Positions 32,930 to 41,258 of a DNA stretch of 64,000 nucleotides are shown piece after piece (the stretch's first letter is position 1; each line of letters starts with the position of its first letter). The translations under genes were made by a program, and so were the position numbers. The notes beneath the pieces were generated by a model that saw nothing but the letters and a program-made list of their open reading frames with translations, ran no database searches and was not told the DNA's origin. This DNA comes from Gordonia sp. (in: high G+C Gram-positive bacteria) (lineage in GTDB: Bacteria; Actinomycetota; Actinomycetes; Mycobacteriales; Mycobacteriaceae), in contig NZ_JAGQTN010000239.1 of the NCBI RefSeq assembly GCF_020438995.1, forward strand, positions 1-64,000, written 5' to 3'.

Positions 32930-33304
32930 TCACCATCTATCCAGGCTGGTGTAACCGTCCTGGAGGGCCCGGGCGAACAGGTGGGTCTTGGTGGGGGCGG
33001 TACGGCCGGCCGCCGCGTACTTGGCCCGGATACGGGCGAGGTGGGTACTGACCGTGGACGCCGAGATGAACAGGGTGTCGGCGGCCTGTTCCTTGGATTC
33101 CGACGCGAGCCAGGTGAGCAGCACCTCGACCTCACGGGCGGACAGGTCGGGTTTGGTCAGCTGACCGAACACCGAGTCGGGGCGGTAGTCGGCCAGGCGC
33201 GCGAGCGGGGCCTCGCCCGACACGTCCCGACGCAGCGGCGCCCGGTTCATTCCCGCGGTGCTGTGCCGCACCGCGCGGGCCGAAGCCCTGCCATCAAATC
33301 CCAT
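32930..33304 (-). CDS. LuxR-type HTH protein without a receiver domain
   Basis: A 124-aa protein. The C-terminal ~65 residues form a LuxR/NarL DNA-binding domain (LSAREVEVLLTWLASESKEQ, then STVSTHLARIRAKYAAAGR). The N-terminal ~55 residues are Arg-rich and have no receiver features (no phospho-acceptor Asp). The HTH resembles that of the response regulator at 35833-36543: both end KYAxAGR, then TKxxLFxRAxxDG. It is last gene of the minus-strand cluster response regulator - kinase - degenerate kinase - this gene, separated by 148 bases from its neighbour. It may be a DNA-binding partner or competitor of the full response regulator. Confidence 0.8.
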   Translation of the reverse strand: MGFDGRASARAVRHSTAGMNRAPLRRDVSGEAPLARLADYRPDSVFGQLTKPDLSAREVEVLLTWLASESKEQAADTLFISASTVSTHLARIRAKYAAAGRTAPTKTHLFARALQDGYTSLDRW

Positions 33305-33452
33305 GTCCTAACCCCCTACGGATCGGCTTTGAGTCTTTATGAGAGACGACACCGGGGAGGGTGGTCTCACATGTGGCCAAAAGGCTATCGGGCAGGCGAA
33401 CTTGGACGCTAGACCCAGAAATAGGGTCATCGGGGCCGCAACCGGCAAACGC

Positions 33453-34499
33453 TCAGGTCAGAGAGCCGTCGACACCGAATTCGAGACGAACACCACCGTC
33501 CGGCGAGCGGGAGACGACGGTCGCAAGGTGCTCGCGGCCCATCGGCAGGATCCGTACCGTCACCTCGTCCGGGCTGTCCGCCCCGGCGATGACCTCGATC
33601 GCCGCCTCGTGCACCCGTTCGAGCGCGTCCCGCATGACCTGTCCCCCACCGGACCGGTCGTCGAGCAGGGTCACCCGTACCCCGCGATCGCGCGCCGCCC
33701 AGACGGTGTCGGACAGTTCGGGGGTGTCCAGGCTCGGCGCCCGGATCCCGTCCCGCAGCCGGGCCTGGATGAGCCGGCAGCGATGGACGTCGGCGGCGGT
33801 GAACTCCTCGCCCGCCGCGATCCGTTCGAGCATGTCGCGGGTGTCGTCGTCGAGCCTGCCCAGTTGGGCGTCGCGTTCCCGCAATGCCGCGGCCTGCGCC
33901 GCCGCCGCGGCGGCCTCCTGCATGATCTGCGTGCGCATGTCCATCACGGCCGACACCGCGGGCCGGGCGATGATCCCGCACAGGCCGACCACCGCCAGGG
34001 CCGGCGCGAGATTGAAGTGCTGGACCAACTGCGGCACCGGGTCGATACCCGCGACCGTGGCCACCGACCAGCCCACGAGGATGTGCACCCCCATCGCCAC
34101 ACAGGTCAGCACCACAGCTCCGCGCAGGAACAACAACACGGCGCTCAGTGACCCGACGCCGATCAGGGTGAGCGCACCGATACAGGCCTGCCCGTCATAG
34201 GCGAGGAGGATCGCCGGATACGTCGTCATGGACAGCCCCGCGGCGAGCGCCGCGCTCCGGGTCTCGATCGGGTCACCCGGTGCCCGCGCGGCAACCTCGA
34301 TACCGATGGTCGCCAGCATCAGGCCGGGTACGTAGATCCACCAATTCACCGGCGTCGGATCGACCGCCGCGATGATCACGCACATGACCACGAAGAACAT
34401 GACCTGCAGCGCGAACCGGTACGTCCGCAGGCCCATCGCGTCGATCAGACCGTGTCGGCCCGGATCGAGCAGGTAGCGCTGTCTCAGCATCGACGTCAT
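33453..34499 (-). CDS. Membrane protein resembling a degenerate sensor kinase
   Basis: A 348-aa protein with an N-terminal set of hydrophobic segments (FALQVMFFVVMCVIIAAV; WWIYVPGLMLATIGI; SLSAVLLFLRGAVVLTCVAMGVHIL). A helical, Ala-rich linker follows (about residues 185-215), then a C-terminal ~130 residues placed like a kinase ATPase domain. No DxGxG or GxG ATP-lid motif is visible, and no His-box with HD. ALERVHEAAIEVIAGADSPDEVTV looks like a decayed N-box helix and strand. Its start overlaps the stop of the kinase gene by four bases, so the two are coupled. I infer a pseudokinase or sensory partner of that kinase. Confidence 0.65.
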   Translation of the reverse strand: MTSMLRQRYLLDPGRHGLIDAMGLRTYRFALQVMFFVVMCVIIAAVDPTPVNWWIYVPGLMLATIGIEVAARAPGDPIETRSAALAAGLSMTTYPAILLAYDGQACIGALTLIGVGSLSAVLLFLRGAVVLTCVAMGVHILVGWSVATVAGIDPVPQLVQHFNLAPALAVVGLCGIIARPAVSAVMDMRTQIMQEAAAAAAQAAALRERDAQLGRLDDDTRDMLERIAAGEEFTAADVHRCRLIQARLRDGIRAPSLDTPELSDTVWAARDRGVRVTLLDDRSGGGQVMRDALERVHEAAIEVIAGADSPDEVTVRILPMGREHLATVVSRSPDGGVRLEFGVDGSLT

Positions 34500-35791
34500 G
34501 AGCCGCTCCAGCCGACCTGCACCGTGGTACCCCGGTCGATGACGCTGCGCAGCCTGCCCCAGCCGCCGTCGATCAGCGCCATCCTGCGACCGATACTGAC
34601 CGCGATACCGAGCCTTTCAGGAGGAACGGCGTCCGCATCGAAACCCTTGCCGTCGTCGGACACCGTCACGCGGACAAACCGGGACCTCATCTCGATGAGC
34701 ACGGCGATGTTCGCCTCCGGACCGGCGTGCCGCAGGCTGTTGCGTACCGCTTCGCCCATGGCCTCGGTGATCGCATGGACCACCGGTGACGGATAGGACA
34801 CCGGTCCGGAATCGTCAGCGCCGGGATCTTCAAGACCGGGAACTTCAAGATCGGGAACTTCCGGATCGGGACCGCGAGAGGCATCCGCGCCGAGCTGGGC
34901 CTCGACTCGCACTTCCACCCGGTCGCTGAGACCGGACACCGCATCGCGCATCCGGGCCAGGGCCTCGGTCCCGCCGAGCGTTGCCCCATCGGTTCCGCCC
35001 GAGGCCAGCCTGTCGAGTTCGCTCAGCGCGGACCGCGCCTGGGTGATGGTCGTGTCGCTTTGCGGACCCGGTTCGGCCGCGATGAGCGTGGCGATGACGC
35101 GATCGTGGACGAGGGCGTCAAATCGGGCGCGTTCACGGTTGCGCGCGACCAGTCCCGCCTCGATGACGGCCTCCTCGATCGCCAGCGCCCGCGCGCCGTC
35201 GTATTCACGGACCGTCTCCAGGGTCTTGTACGCGAGAGACAGCAGCAGTCCGGCGAAGATCAAGGGCCAAATCCCGGTCGCGATCAACTCCCGGCTCAAC
35301 CCCTCCGCCGCCGTCGCGGCGTTCATCCAGACGCACCCCACGATGCTGGCGATGAGCACCAGCATCGCCTTCCCGAACGATCGGGTGATCACGGTCGCGA
35401 ACGCCGCCATGCCGGCCAGCGTGGTCAGCCAGTTGACCGGCGTGTCCTCAATCCGCACACCGTCCCAAGCGGCAAACCACAGCCCGATGTCCGCGAAGTA
35501 CGCCCACACGTAGCCGTTCGTGCCGATTCCCAGCAGGCGCATGTTGCGATTCCACGCCGCGATCGCCACACCGATGGTCGGAACGGTGAGCAGCGCGAGT
35601 GCCACCGGGTCGAACCATGCCGCCGCGTGCTCGGTCGGCATCGCCGGGATGGCGAGCCCCAGACTCACCAGCACACCGCTGAGCAACAGGTAGCCGCCGA
35701 ATACCTGCAGACGCGCGGTCTGTGAGGCGACGATCCTCTTGCGATCGGTGCGCGGGCGCATCAGGATCTCGGCGACACGCGCCCGCAGCAT
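34496..35791 (-). CDS. Sensor histidine kinase (NarL/DesK-like class)
   Basis: A 431-aa protein with about six hydrophobic segments in residues 25-190 (for example LQVFGGYLLLSGVLVSLGL and PVALALLTVPTIGVAIAAW), then a linker with RFDALVHDRVIATLIAAE as a candidate phospho-acceptor His region. The HATPase domain is intact: MGEAVRNSLRHAG (N-box), VSDDGKGFD (G1) and LGIAVSIGRR with DRGTTVQV at the end. A proline/aspartate-rich loop (about residues 310-335) separates the two. I take the ATG at 35791; the frame is open upstream but only within the response regulator gene. The cognate regulator ends 41 bases upstream. Signal unknown. Confidence 0.85.
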   Translation of the reverse strand: MLRARVAEILMRPRTDRKRIVASQTARLQVFGGYLLLSGVLVSLGLAIPAMPTEHAAAWFDPVALALLTVPTIGVAIAAWNRNMRLLGIGTNGYVWAYFADIGLWFAAWDGVRIEDTPVNWLTTLAGMAAFATVITRSFGKAMLVLIASIVGCVWMNAATAAEGLSRELIATGIWPLIFAGLLLSLAYKTLETVREYDGARALAIEEAVIEAGLVARNRERARFDALVHDRVIATLIAAEPGPQSDTTITQARSALSELDRLASGGTDGATLGGTEALARMRDAVSGLSDRVEVRVEAQLGADASRGPDPEVPDLEVPGLEDPGADDSGPVSYPSPVVHAITEAMGEAVRNSLRHAGPEANIAVLIEMRSRFVRVTVSDDGKGFDADAVPPERLGIAVSIGRRMALIDGGWGRLRSVIDRGTTVQVGWSGS

Positions 35792-35832
35792 CGTCTGCCG
35801 CTCCCGCCACCCTGCCGGCGGGTGTCCTGCGG

Positions 35833-36543
35833 TCAACGGTCGCCGTCGGCGGGTCCGGCGAGCCTGTCGGATCCGCGTTCGGGTACCGGCAGCCAGCCGT
35901 CCTCGACGGCACGTTTGAACAGGTCGACCTTGGTACGGGTGGGCCTGCCCGCGTCGGCGTACTTCTGCCTGATCCGTTTGAGGTACTCGTTGACCGTGTC
36001 GGCGGTGACGCCGAGTTCGCGGCCGACGGTCACCGACGTCTCCCCCGAGGCGTAGAGGGCGAGAACCTTCTGCAACTGTGGGCTGAGGTCGACCGCGGCC
36101 AGTTCCGGATCGCCGTCGATGGCGGCGGCCCACTCGGTGGTCAGCACCTCGTTGCCCTGGGCGGCGGCGCGGATGGCGCCGATGATCTCGGCCTCCGACG
36201 CCGACTTGAGCACCACTCCGAGCACGCCTGCCTTGGCCGCCGAACGCAGCAGCGCCGGGTGTTCACCGGAGGTGTACACCACCGTGCCGATCCCCGCGTC
36301 GGTCAGACGGTTCACATTCTCCCTGGGAGTGGACGCGTCACCGAGCCGCAGATCCAGGATCACGATATCCAGACCTTCGTTCTGCAGTTGCGAGTGCGCG
36401 AGTAATTCGTCGACGGTGCTCGCCGCGCACACGAGTTCCAGGTCCGGTTCCGATTCCAGCAGCCGTTCAATGCCCCAGATCGGCGATCGGTGGTCGTCGA
36501 CCATCCCGACCCGCAGTACTCGGTCGCCCGATAGCCCCGTCAT
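35833..36543 (-). CDS. Response regulator, receiver plus LuxR-type HTH
   Basis: A 236-aa protein. The receiver domain has VDDH (acidic pocket), Asp64 in VILDLRL (phospho-acceptor), TSG and the conserved Lys in VVLKSAS. The HTH domain (LSPQLQKVLALYASGETSVTVG, TADTVNEYLKRIRQKYADAG) is of NarL/FixJ type. It is first gene of the four-gene cluster and likely the output of the adjacent kinase. It is transcribed divergently from the acetoacetate-decarboxylase-family gene across 124 bases, so it could regulate that gene too. Spacing upstream of the ATG shows no strong ribosome binding site. Confidence 0.9.
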   Translation of the reverse strand: MTGLSGDRVLRVGMVDDHRSPIWGIERLLESEPDLELVCAASTVDELLAHSQLQNEGLDIVILDLRLGDASTPRENVNRLTDAGIGTVVYTSGEHPALLRSAAKAGVLGVVLKSASEAEIIGAIRAAAQGNEVLTTEWAAAIDGDPELAAVDLSPQLQKVLALYASGETSVTVGRELGVTADTVNEYLKRIRQKYADAGRPTRTKVDLFKRAVEDGWLPVPERGSDRLAGPADGDR

Positions 36544-36622
36544 GGGTGTGGAGTTTAGTGCCCTGGGGCGCCGGTCCGATCGGCCACTCGGAAACTGCCG
36601 CGCATGGCATCATCAACAAAAG

Positions 36623-36634
36623 AGAACATGTTCT
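36623..36634. promoter_or_regulatory. Perfect 12-bp palindrome AGAACATGTTCT, candidate operator
   Basis: It lies 33 bases before the start of the decarboxylase-family gene. With its flank it nearly fits the TNNAACNNGTTNNA pattern known for the TetR-type regulator KstR (steroid/lipid catabolism); the only mismatch is the first T. The position suits a repressor site. The regulator is inferred. Confidence 0.45.
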
Positions 36635-36667
36635 AGTTTTCTTCCCGATCACTCAGGAGCTGACCCG

Positions 36668-37444
36668 ATGCCGCCGGCGACCCCCACTACCCACAAGGTC
36701 CTCGACCAGACCGTCACCATGCCTGTCCACATCCGTCACGCCACCTGCTTCGTCGCGGGATTCACCGCCGACGCGGACGCGGCATCGGCGGCGATCGCAC
36801 GGGCGGGCGACGGCACCGCGCGCTTGCGCCCGCTGCAGATCCGGCCCGGCCGCACCATGTGCATGCTCGTTTTCGTCGACTACATCGACGGTGATCTCGG
36901 ACCCTACAACGAGTTCGGGGTGTGCTTCCTCGTCGAGGATCCCGCCGACCCGCCCTCATCCAGGCTGGCCGCGCTGCGTTCGCTCGCCAAGGGCGATGCC
37001 CGCGCCCTCATCCACCGGCTCCCCGTCGACGGCGAGTTCACCATGGCCGCGGGCCGCGGCATCTGGGGCTTTCCCAAGATCCTCGCCGACTTCGACGTCG
37101 ACCACGACTCCCCCACCAAACACGGCCGGGTCAGCGCCGACGGCCAGCTGATCGTCGACCTGTCCGTCCGCAAGGGCGTGCCCGTCCCCGATACCACCGG
37201 CGAGACGGTTCTCAATGCCTACTCGCAACTCGACGGTGTGCTGCGGTCGACACCGTGGCGGATGACCGCGACAGCGAACACCCGCACCCGGATCGGCGGC
37301 GCCTCGCTCACCGTCGGTGACCACGAGATCGCCCAGGAACTGCGCGGGCTCAAGCTGAGCAAACATGCCCTGATGACCAGTTCCGTCGGGCATCTGGAGA
37401 TGACCTTCGGCGATGCGGAGGAAGTGGACACGACACAGGAGTGA
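36668..37444 (+). CDS. Acetoacetate decarboxylase family protein
   Basis: A 258-aa protein of the ADC-like superfamily (PF06314). The segment AGRGIWGFPKILADF has the GFPK motif, with Lys137 where the Schiff-base lysine sits. The segment RTMCMLVFVDYIDGDLGPYNEF and the paired Glu/Arg-rich surroundings also fit. Members either decarboxylate acetoacetate or catalyse related aldol/dehydration steps, so the substrate is uncertain. The ATG at 36668 is preceded by AGGAG with 8 bases spacing; the frame is open further upstream without start support. It is monocistronic by appearance, with a palindromic candidate operator upstream. Confidence 0.85.
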   Translation: MPPATPTTHKVLDQTVTMPVHIRHATCFVAGFTADADAASAAIARAGDGTARLRPLQIRPGRTMCMLVFVDYIDGDLGPYNEFGVCFLVEDPADPPSSRLAALRSLAKGDARALIHRLPVDGEFTMAAGRGIWGFPKILADFDVDHDSPTKHGRVSADGQLIVDLSVRKGVPVPDTTGETVLNAYSQLDGVLRSTPWRMTATANTRTRIGGASLTVGDHEIAQELRGLKLSKHALMTSSVGHLEMTFGDAEEVDTTQE

Positions 37445-37575
37445 ACCCGCTCCACCACGGTGACAAAGACATGCAGCCGATGTGTCGTGTCCGCGCGAAC
37501 CGTTAGAATCGCGCAACAGTGCGGCCATGCCACGACGCATCACCACCTGGGCCGCTCACACCAGGATGGAGCGAG

Positions 37576-38622
37576 ATGACTTTCCACACCGCCCGGCCAC
37601 GCCCGCACCAGCCGGGTCGTACTTCGCTGACCACGGTCGTCACGGCCCTGTCGGCCGTCTTCGCGACCGTGCTCGCGATGATCGCGGGGGCCGGTGCTGC
37701 GGCGGCCGCCCCCTCCCACATCGTCTACAACACCAAGGTCGACGACCAGCAGGTGACACTCACCGTCTACTCCGCATCGATGGACAAGAACATCCCGGTC
37801 ACCGTCCTGGTGCCGCGCAACCGGAACCGGCCCAGCCCGACTCTGTACCTGCTCAACGGCGCCGGCGGCGGCGAGGACGGCGCGCAATGGGACCAGAGGA
37901 CCAAGTACAAGCAGTACTTCGCCAAGGAGAACGTCTATGTGGTGACCCCGATCGGCGGCGCGTTCTCGTACTACACCGACTGGCAGAAGGACGACCCCCA
38001 GCTCGGCCGCAACAAATGGACTACCTTCCTGACCAAGGAACTCCCCCCGCTCATCGAGTCGACCTTCAACACGAGCAAGGTCCGGGGCATCGCCGGCATC
38101 TCGATGGCGGGTACCTCGGTGCTGGGTCTGGCGATCGCGGCGCCGAGGCTCTACCGGGCGGTCGCCGGCTTCAGCGGCTGCGCCCGAACCAGCGATCCAC
38201 TGGGGCAGGAGTACATCAAGACCGTCATCGGACTCCGCGGCGACGCCGACGTGACCAACATGTGGGGCCCGCTCGACGGTCCGGGCTGGAAGGCGAACGA
38301 TCCCTATCTCAACGCCGGCAAGCTGCGCGGCACCGGGACGAAGGTGTATCTGACCGCCGGTACCGGTCTGCCCGGGCCGTACGACCGGTTTGACAATCCC
38401 CGGGTCGAGGGCAGCCCGCTGGTGTTCGCCGACCTGATTGTGCAGGGCGGACTGATCGAGGCGGCCGTCAATAAGTGCACCCGCGAGGTCGCGGCCCGGC
38501 TACGTGCCCTCAAGGTGCCACTCGACCTGCGCCTGCGTCCCAACGGCACCCACTCATGGGACTACTGGGAGAGCGACCTCAAGGCCACCTGGCCCAAGCT
38601 GCGTGTCGACCTGGGAGCCTGA
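37576..38622 (+). CDS. Secreted mycolyltransferase (antigen 85 family esterase)
   Basis: A 348-aa protein with a signal peptide (TVVTALSAVFATVLAMIAGAGAAAAA; mature start near AAPSHIV). The alpha/beta-hydrolase body has the Ag85 marks: IGGAFSYYTDWQ (oxyanion/substrate region, cf. SSFYSDW), GISMAGTS with nucleophile Ser176, and the terminal HSWDYW with catalytic His326. Ag85-type enzymes transfer mycolic acids to trehalose or arabinogalactan outside the cell. I take the ATG at 37576 with GGAG upstream; TAGAAT at 37504 could be a -10. It is closely related to the gene at 39466, with a lipoprotein gene between them. Confidence 0.9.
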   Translation: MTFHTARPRPHQPGRTSLTTVVTALSAVFATVLAMIAGAGAAAAAPSHIVYNTKVDDQQVTLTVYSASMDKNIPVTVLVPRNRNRPSPTLYLLNGAGGGEDGAQWDQRTKYKQYFAKENVYVVTPIGGAFSYYTDWQKDDPQLGRNKWTTFLTKELPPLIESTFNTSKVRGIAGISMAGTSVLGLAIAAPRLYRAVAGFSGCARTSDPLGQEYIKTVIGLRGDADVTNMWGPLDGPGWKANDPYLNAGKLRGTGTKVYLTAGTGLPGPYDRFDNPRVEGSPLVFADLIVQGGLIEAAVNKCTREVAARLRALKVPLDLRLRPNGTHSWDYWESDLKATWPKLRVDLGA

Positions 38623-38701
38623 CGGGCTTAGTAGGTTGCCCTGAGACCACTTTCGATGCGGCTAGATTGATGGTGGCCAACCCGAATACGAGGAGTGACA
38701 G

Positions 38702-39235
38702 ATGAGAATTCGACAGTCCGCCGCGGCCGTGGCGATCGCCGGCGCGGTGGTGCTCGGTATCGGCGCCTGCTCCGACGATGCCGACGACACCAGCACCTCG
38801 GCGAGCACCTCGCAGGCCGCCGACGCCTCGGCTCCCGCATCCGGGTCGGCACCTGCGGACGAGTCCGGCGCCGAGACCCCCGCCTCCGAGCTGACCAGCG
38901 AGAGCGCACAGCAGATCCTGCGCGTCGCGGTCGATGCCAAGTCGAGCAAGGAGGATGTCGAGAAAGTCGTCGACACCACCATCCCCGGAACCGTGATGAT
39001 GGTCCAGGCATACGCGAAGGCGTCCAACGCCGCCGGCTACACCCCCGACATCTACACGGTCAAGAGTGTGGCGGTCACCGGAGACAAGGCCGAGGCCACC
39101 ATTGCCGTCAAAAGCCCGCACGCGCCGATGCCCGTCGACGTCAAGCTGAACTACGCGAAGATCGACGGCCAGTGGAAACTGAGTTCCGACGCCGTCAAGA
39201 TGCTCGCCTCGTTCGGTCAGCAGTACGGAGGCTGA
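38702..39235 (+). CDS. Putative lipoprotein, small secreted-antigen type
   Basis: A 177-aa protein with a lipoprotein signal (AVAIAGAVVLGIGAC, lipid-modified Cys23). A Ser/Ala/Asp-rich linker follows to about residue 60. The folded part contains LTSESAQQILRVAVDAKSS, IPGTVMMVQAYAKAS, YTVKSVAVTGDKAEATIAV and a final DGQWKLSSDAV. This pattern (helix, then beta strands ending in xxGxWKLS) recalls the mycobacterial low-molecular-weight antigen MTB12 group; the assignment is tentative. GAGGAG lies just before the ATG. It sits between two mycolyltransferase genes on the same strand, 79 bases after the first. Confidence 0.75.
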   Translation: MRIRQSAAAVAIAGAVVLGIGACSDDADDTSTSASTSQAADASAPASGSAPADESGAETPASELTSESAQQILRVAVDAKSSKEDVEKVVDTTIPGTVMMVQAYAKASNAAGYTPDIYTVKSVAVTGDKAEATIAVKSPHAPMPVDVKLNYAKIDGQWKLSSDAVKMLASFGQQYGG

Positions 39236-39465
39236 TCCGGTCCCGCCCGGGCCTGTCCGATCAGTCGTCCTGCCCGAATCAACCGTTTGGGGGCTAACGT
39301 CTGCCCTTTTGGTGACGATAATGGTACAAGTTTGACGCTGAGCGGTTATTCCTATGCCGCCGCTCGACGTAAGCGCTGCCACAGCTACTGTGAGGCGGGG
39401 ATTCGGGACACAGTCGGTGCCCCGGGGGTTGTCGTGCCACTGCGCGACAAGAACGGAGACGGTTG

Positions 39466-40494
39466 ATGATTTCTGGGAAGACGCGCGCACCGGGCCTGCG
39501 CACACGGCTGCTGACCGTCACGGTGGCAGCCGCTGCCGCGGCCATTCTGCCGCTGGCTTCGGGCGGTGCGGCGGTCGCGGCACCCGAGAAGCCCAGCAGC
39601 ATCACCAAGGTCACCGACGTCAACCCGCGGGAAGTCACCCTATCGGTGTACTCGAAGTCGATGGACAAGAAGATCGACGTCTCGGTCCTGGTGCCCAAGG
39701 ACCGCAAGAAGGCCGCACCGGTCCTATACCTGCTGCAGGGCGCCAACGGCGGCATCATGAACTCCGGCTGGGCGGGACAGACCAAGTTCAAGGAGTACTT
39801 CACCGACAAGCAGGTGTACGTGGTGTCCTTCGTCGGCGGTCAGTATTCGTACTACACCGACTGGCAGCGTGATGATCGCAGCCTGGGCCGCAACAAGTGG
39901 GCCACCTTCATCACCGAGGAGCTTCCCCCGCTGATCGCCAAGCAGTTCAGCACGACGGGCGCCAACGCCGTCGCCGGCATCTCGATGGCCGGCACGTCCG
40001 TGTTCAATCTCGCGCTCAAGGCGCCCAAGTTGTATCGTTCGATCGCCGCCTTCAGCGGATGTGCCCGCACCAGCGACCCGCTCGGCCAGCAGTACATCAA
40101 GTACGTCGTCGAGCAGCGGGGCAAGGCCGACGTGACCAACATGTGGGGTCCGCTCAACGGCCCGGGCTGGCGGGAGAACGACCCGTACATCAACGCGGCC
40201 AAGCTGCGCGGCACCAAGATCTACATCACCTCTGGAACGGGCATCCCCGGCAAGCACGATCAGATCGACTACATCCACGACCTCAACGACGCGTTCTTCT
40301 GGTCGGATCGGTACGTCGCCGGCGGGTTCATCGAAGCCGTCACCAACCAGTGCACCCATCAGATGGTCGACCGCCTACACCAGCTCAAGATCCCTGTGAC
40401 GGTCAACTACCGCCCCACGGGCACGCACTCCTGGGGATACTGGGAAGACGACCTGCACACCACCTGGCCGAAGATCGAGCGCGACCTCCAGTGA
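39466..40494 (+). CDS. Secreted mycolyltransferase (antigen 85 family esterase), second copy
   Basis: A 342-aa paralogue of the enzyme at 37576, similar along the whole mature part. Signal peptide TRLLTVTVAAAAAAILPLASGGAAVAA. Motifs: VGGQYSYYTDWQ, GISMAGTS with Ser173, SGCARTSDPLGQ and HSWGYW with His321. A TTG codon precedes the chosen ATG directly. A 230-base gap from the lipoprotein gene suggests its own promoter. A hairpin follows the stop. Expected role: mycolic acid transfer onto trehalose and/or arabinogalactan. Confidence 0.9.
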   Translation: MISGKTRAPGLRTRLLTVTVAAAAAAILPLASGGAAVAAPEKPSSITKVTDVNPREVTLSVYSKSMDKKIDVSVLVPKDRKKAAPVLYLLQGANGGIMNSGWAGQTKFKEYFTDKQVYVVSFVGGQYSYYTDWQRDDRSLGRNKWATFITEELPPLIAKQFSTTGANAVAGISMAGTSVFNLALKAPKLYRSIAAFSGCARTSDPLGQQYIKYVVEQRGKADVTNMWGPLNGPGWRENDPYINAAKLRGTKIYITSGTGIPGKHDQIDYIHDLNDAFFWSDRYVAGGFIEAVTNQCTHQMVDRLHQLKIPVTVNYRPTGTHSWGYWEDDLHTTWPKIERDLQ

Positions 40495-40522
40495 CCAGCA
40501 GTCGCTGACCACTCAGACGGAA

Positions 40523-40559
40523 CAAGGTGCCCCCAACCCATAGCGGTGGGTGCACCTTG
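40523..40559. terminator. Hairpin after second mycolyltransferase
   Basis: Outer stem CAAGGTGC / GCACCTTG and inner stem ACCCA / TGGGT around loop TAGCGG, with a 5-base bulge on one side. It lies 28 bases after the stop and 32 bases beyond the 3' end of the convergent minus-strand gene, so it may serve both. Confidence 0.65.
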
Positions 40560-40591
40560 CTTCGTATCACCTCTGTGGTGCGGATCCTGTC

Positions 40592-40915
40592 TCAGCTGAC
40601 GATGCGGAGACCGCGCTGGGCGGGGGGTTCCAAACCGCGGCCGAGCCACAGTGCGGCATCATTGATTCGCCGGGCACAGGCTTCACCCGCGTCCTGTCCA
40701 AGACCTGGCGCGCAGTGCATGAGTGCGGCGGCGAACGAGGAGCCGTCGGACATGCCGTAACGCTCCAGCACTTCGCCGTACCCCGCAAGACCCTCATCGA
40801 GCTGCCGGTACGTGATGGCCCGTCCGGCCATCCGGACAGCAACCAGATTGGGCGTGCTTTGAGCACGCCGACGGATGTCGGTGATGACGTCTACGATCTC
40901 GGGATCGGTGCGCAT
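40592..40915 (-). CDS. Small orphan protein resembling the start of an NRPS adenylation domain
   Basis: A 107-aa protein with a strong ribosome binding site (GGAGGT) before the ATG at 40915. Residues ~18-52 (STPNLVAVRMAGRAITYRQLDEGLAGYGEVL) match the opening of adenylation domains, such as the ITYRELDE-type motif of the NRPS upstream. The remainder (FAAALMHCAPGLGQ, RRINDAALWLGRGLEPP) has no A-domain motifs and no ATP-binding core, so it cannot adenylate by itself. It lies downstream of the NRPS-mbtH terminator on the same strand. It could be an accessory protein or a relic that kept its expression signals. I do not know a function. Confidence 0.7.
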   Translation of the reverse strand: MRTDPEIVDVITDIRRRAQSTPNLVAVRMAGRAITYRQLDEGLAGYGEVLERYGMSDGSSFAAALMHCAPGLGQDAGEACARRINDAALWLGRGLEPPAQRGLRIVS

Positions 40916-41220
40916 GGCGCCTACCTCCTGCCCTTCAACTCCCGTGTTCGACGGGAATACCGCCGACTACAAGTTTGCCCGACTAACGTTGCTTCATCAA
41001 TAGATACGGCGGATTCTGTAACAAATCGGTATCACGACGTAACAACAGCTGAGGCGCAACGCAAGTTGAGTGGCCAGTATGACTCCAGTGACTCACGTCA
41101 TGTTGTCGAATCGTTATCTCGACCCCCCATTTCGGGGGCGGAACGATATGCACCCTGGACCCGGCGTCGACAGAGATCAGCGACTGCCGACCGAGGGTCG
41201 AGAAGGCAAACGCCCCCGCC
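40916..41220. other. Gap between mbtH terminator and the small orphan gene
   Basis: About 300 bases without a gene, with AT-rich patches (around 40985-41050) that could hold the promoter of the minus-strand orphan gene. An interrupted palindrome with ATGAC/GTCAT ends and a GTGACTCAC centre lies near 41079-41101 and might be an operator. I saw no IdeR-type iron box. Confidence 0.4.
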
Positions 41221-41251
41221 GGCGGATGCCGGCCGGGGGCGCCCCGCGGAG
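41221..41251 (-). terminator. Strong GC hairpin ending the NRPS-mbtH transcript
   Basis: Arms CGCCCCCGCCGGC and GCCGGCCGGGGGCG pair with one bulged base around GGAT. It lies 7 bases after the mbtH stop on the minus strand. The bases following on that strand are TTTGCC, a weak T-run. Confidence 0.8.
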
Positions 41252-41258
41252 AGTGCGA

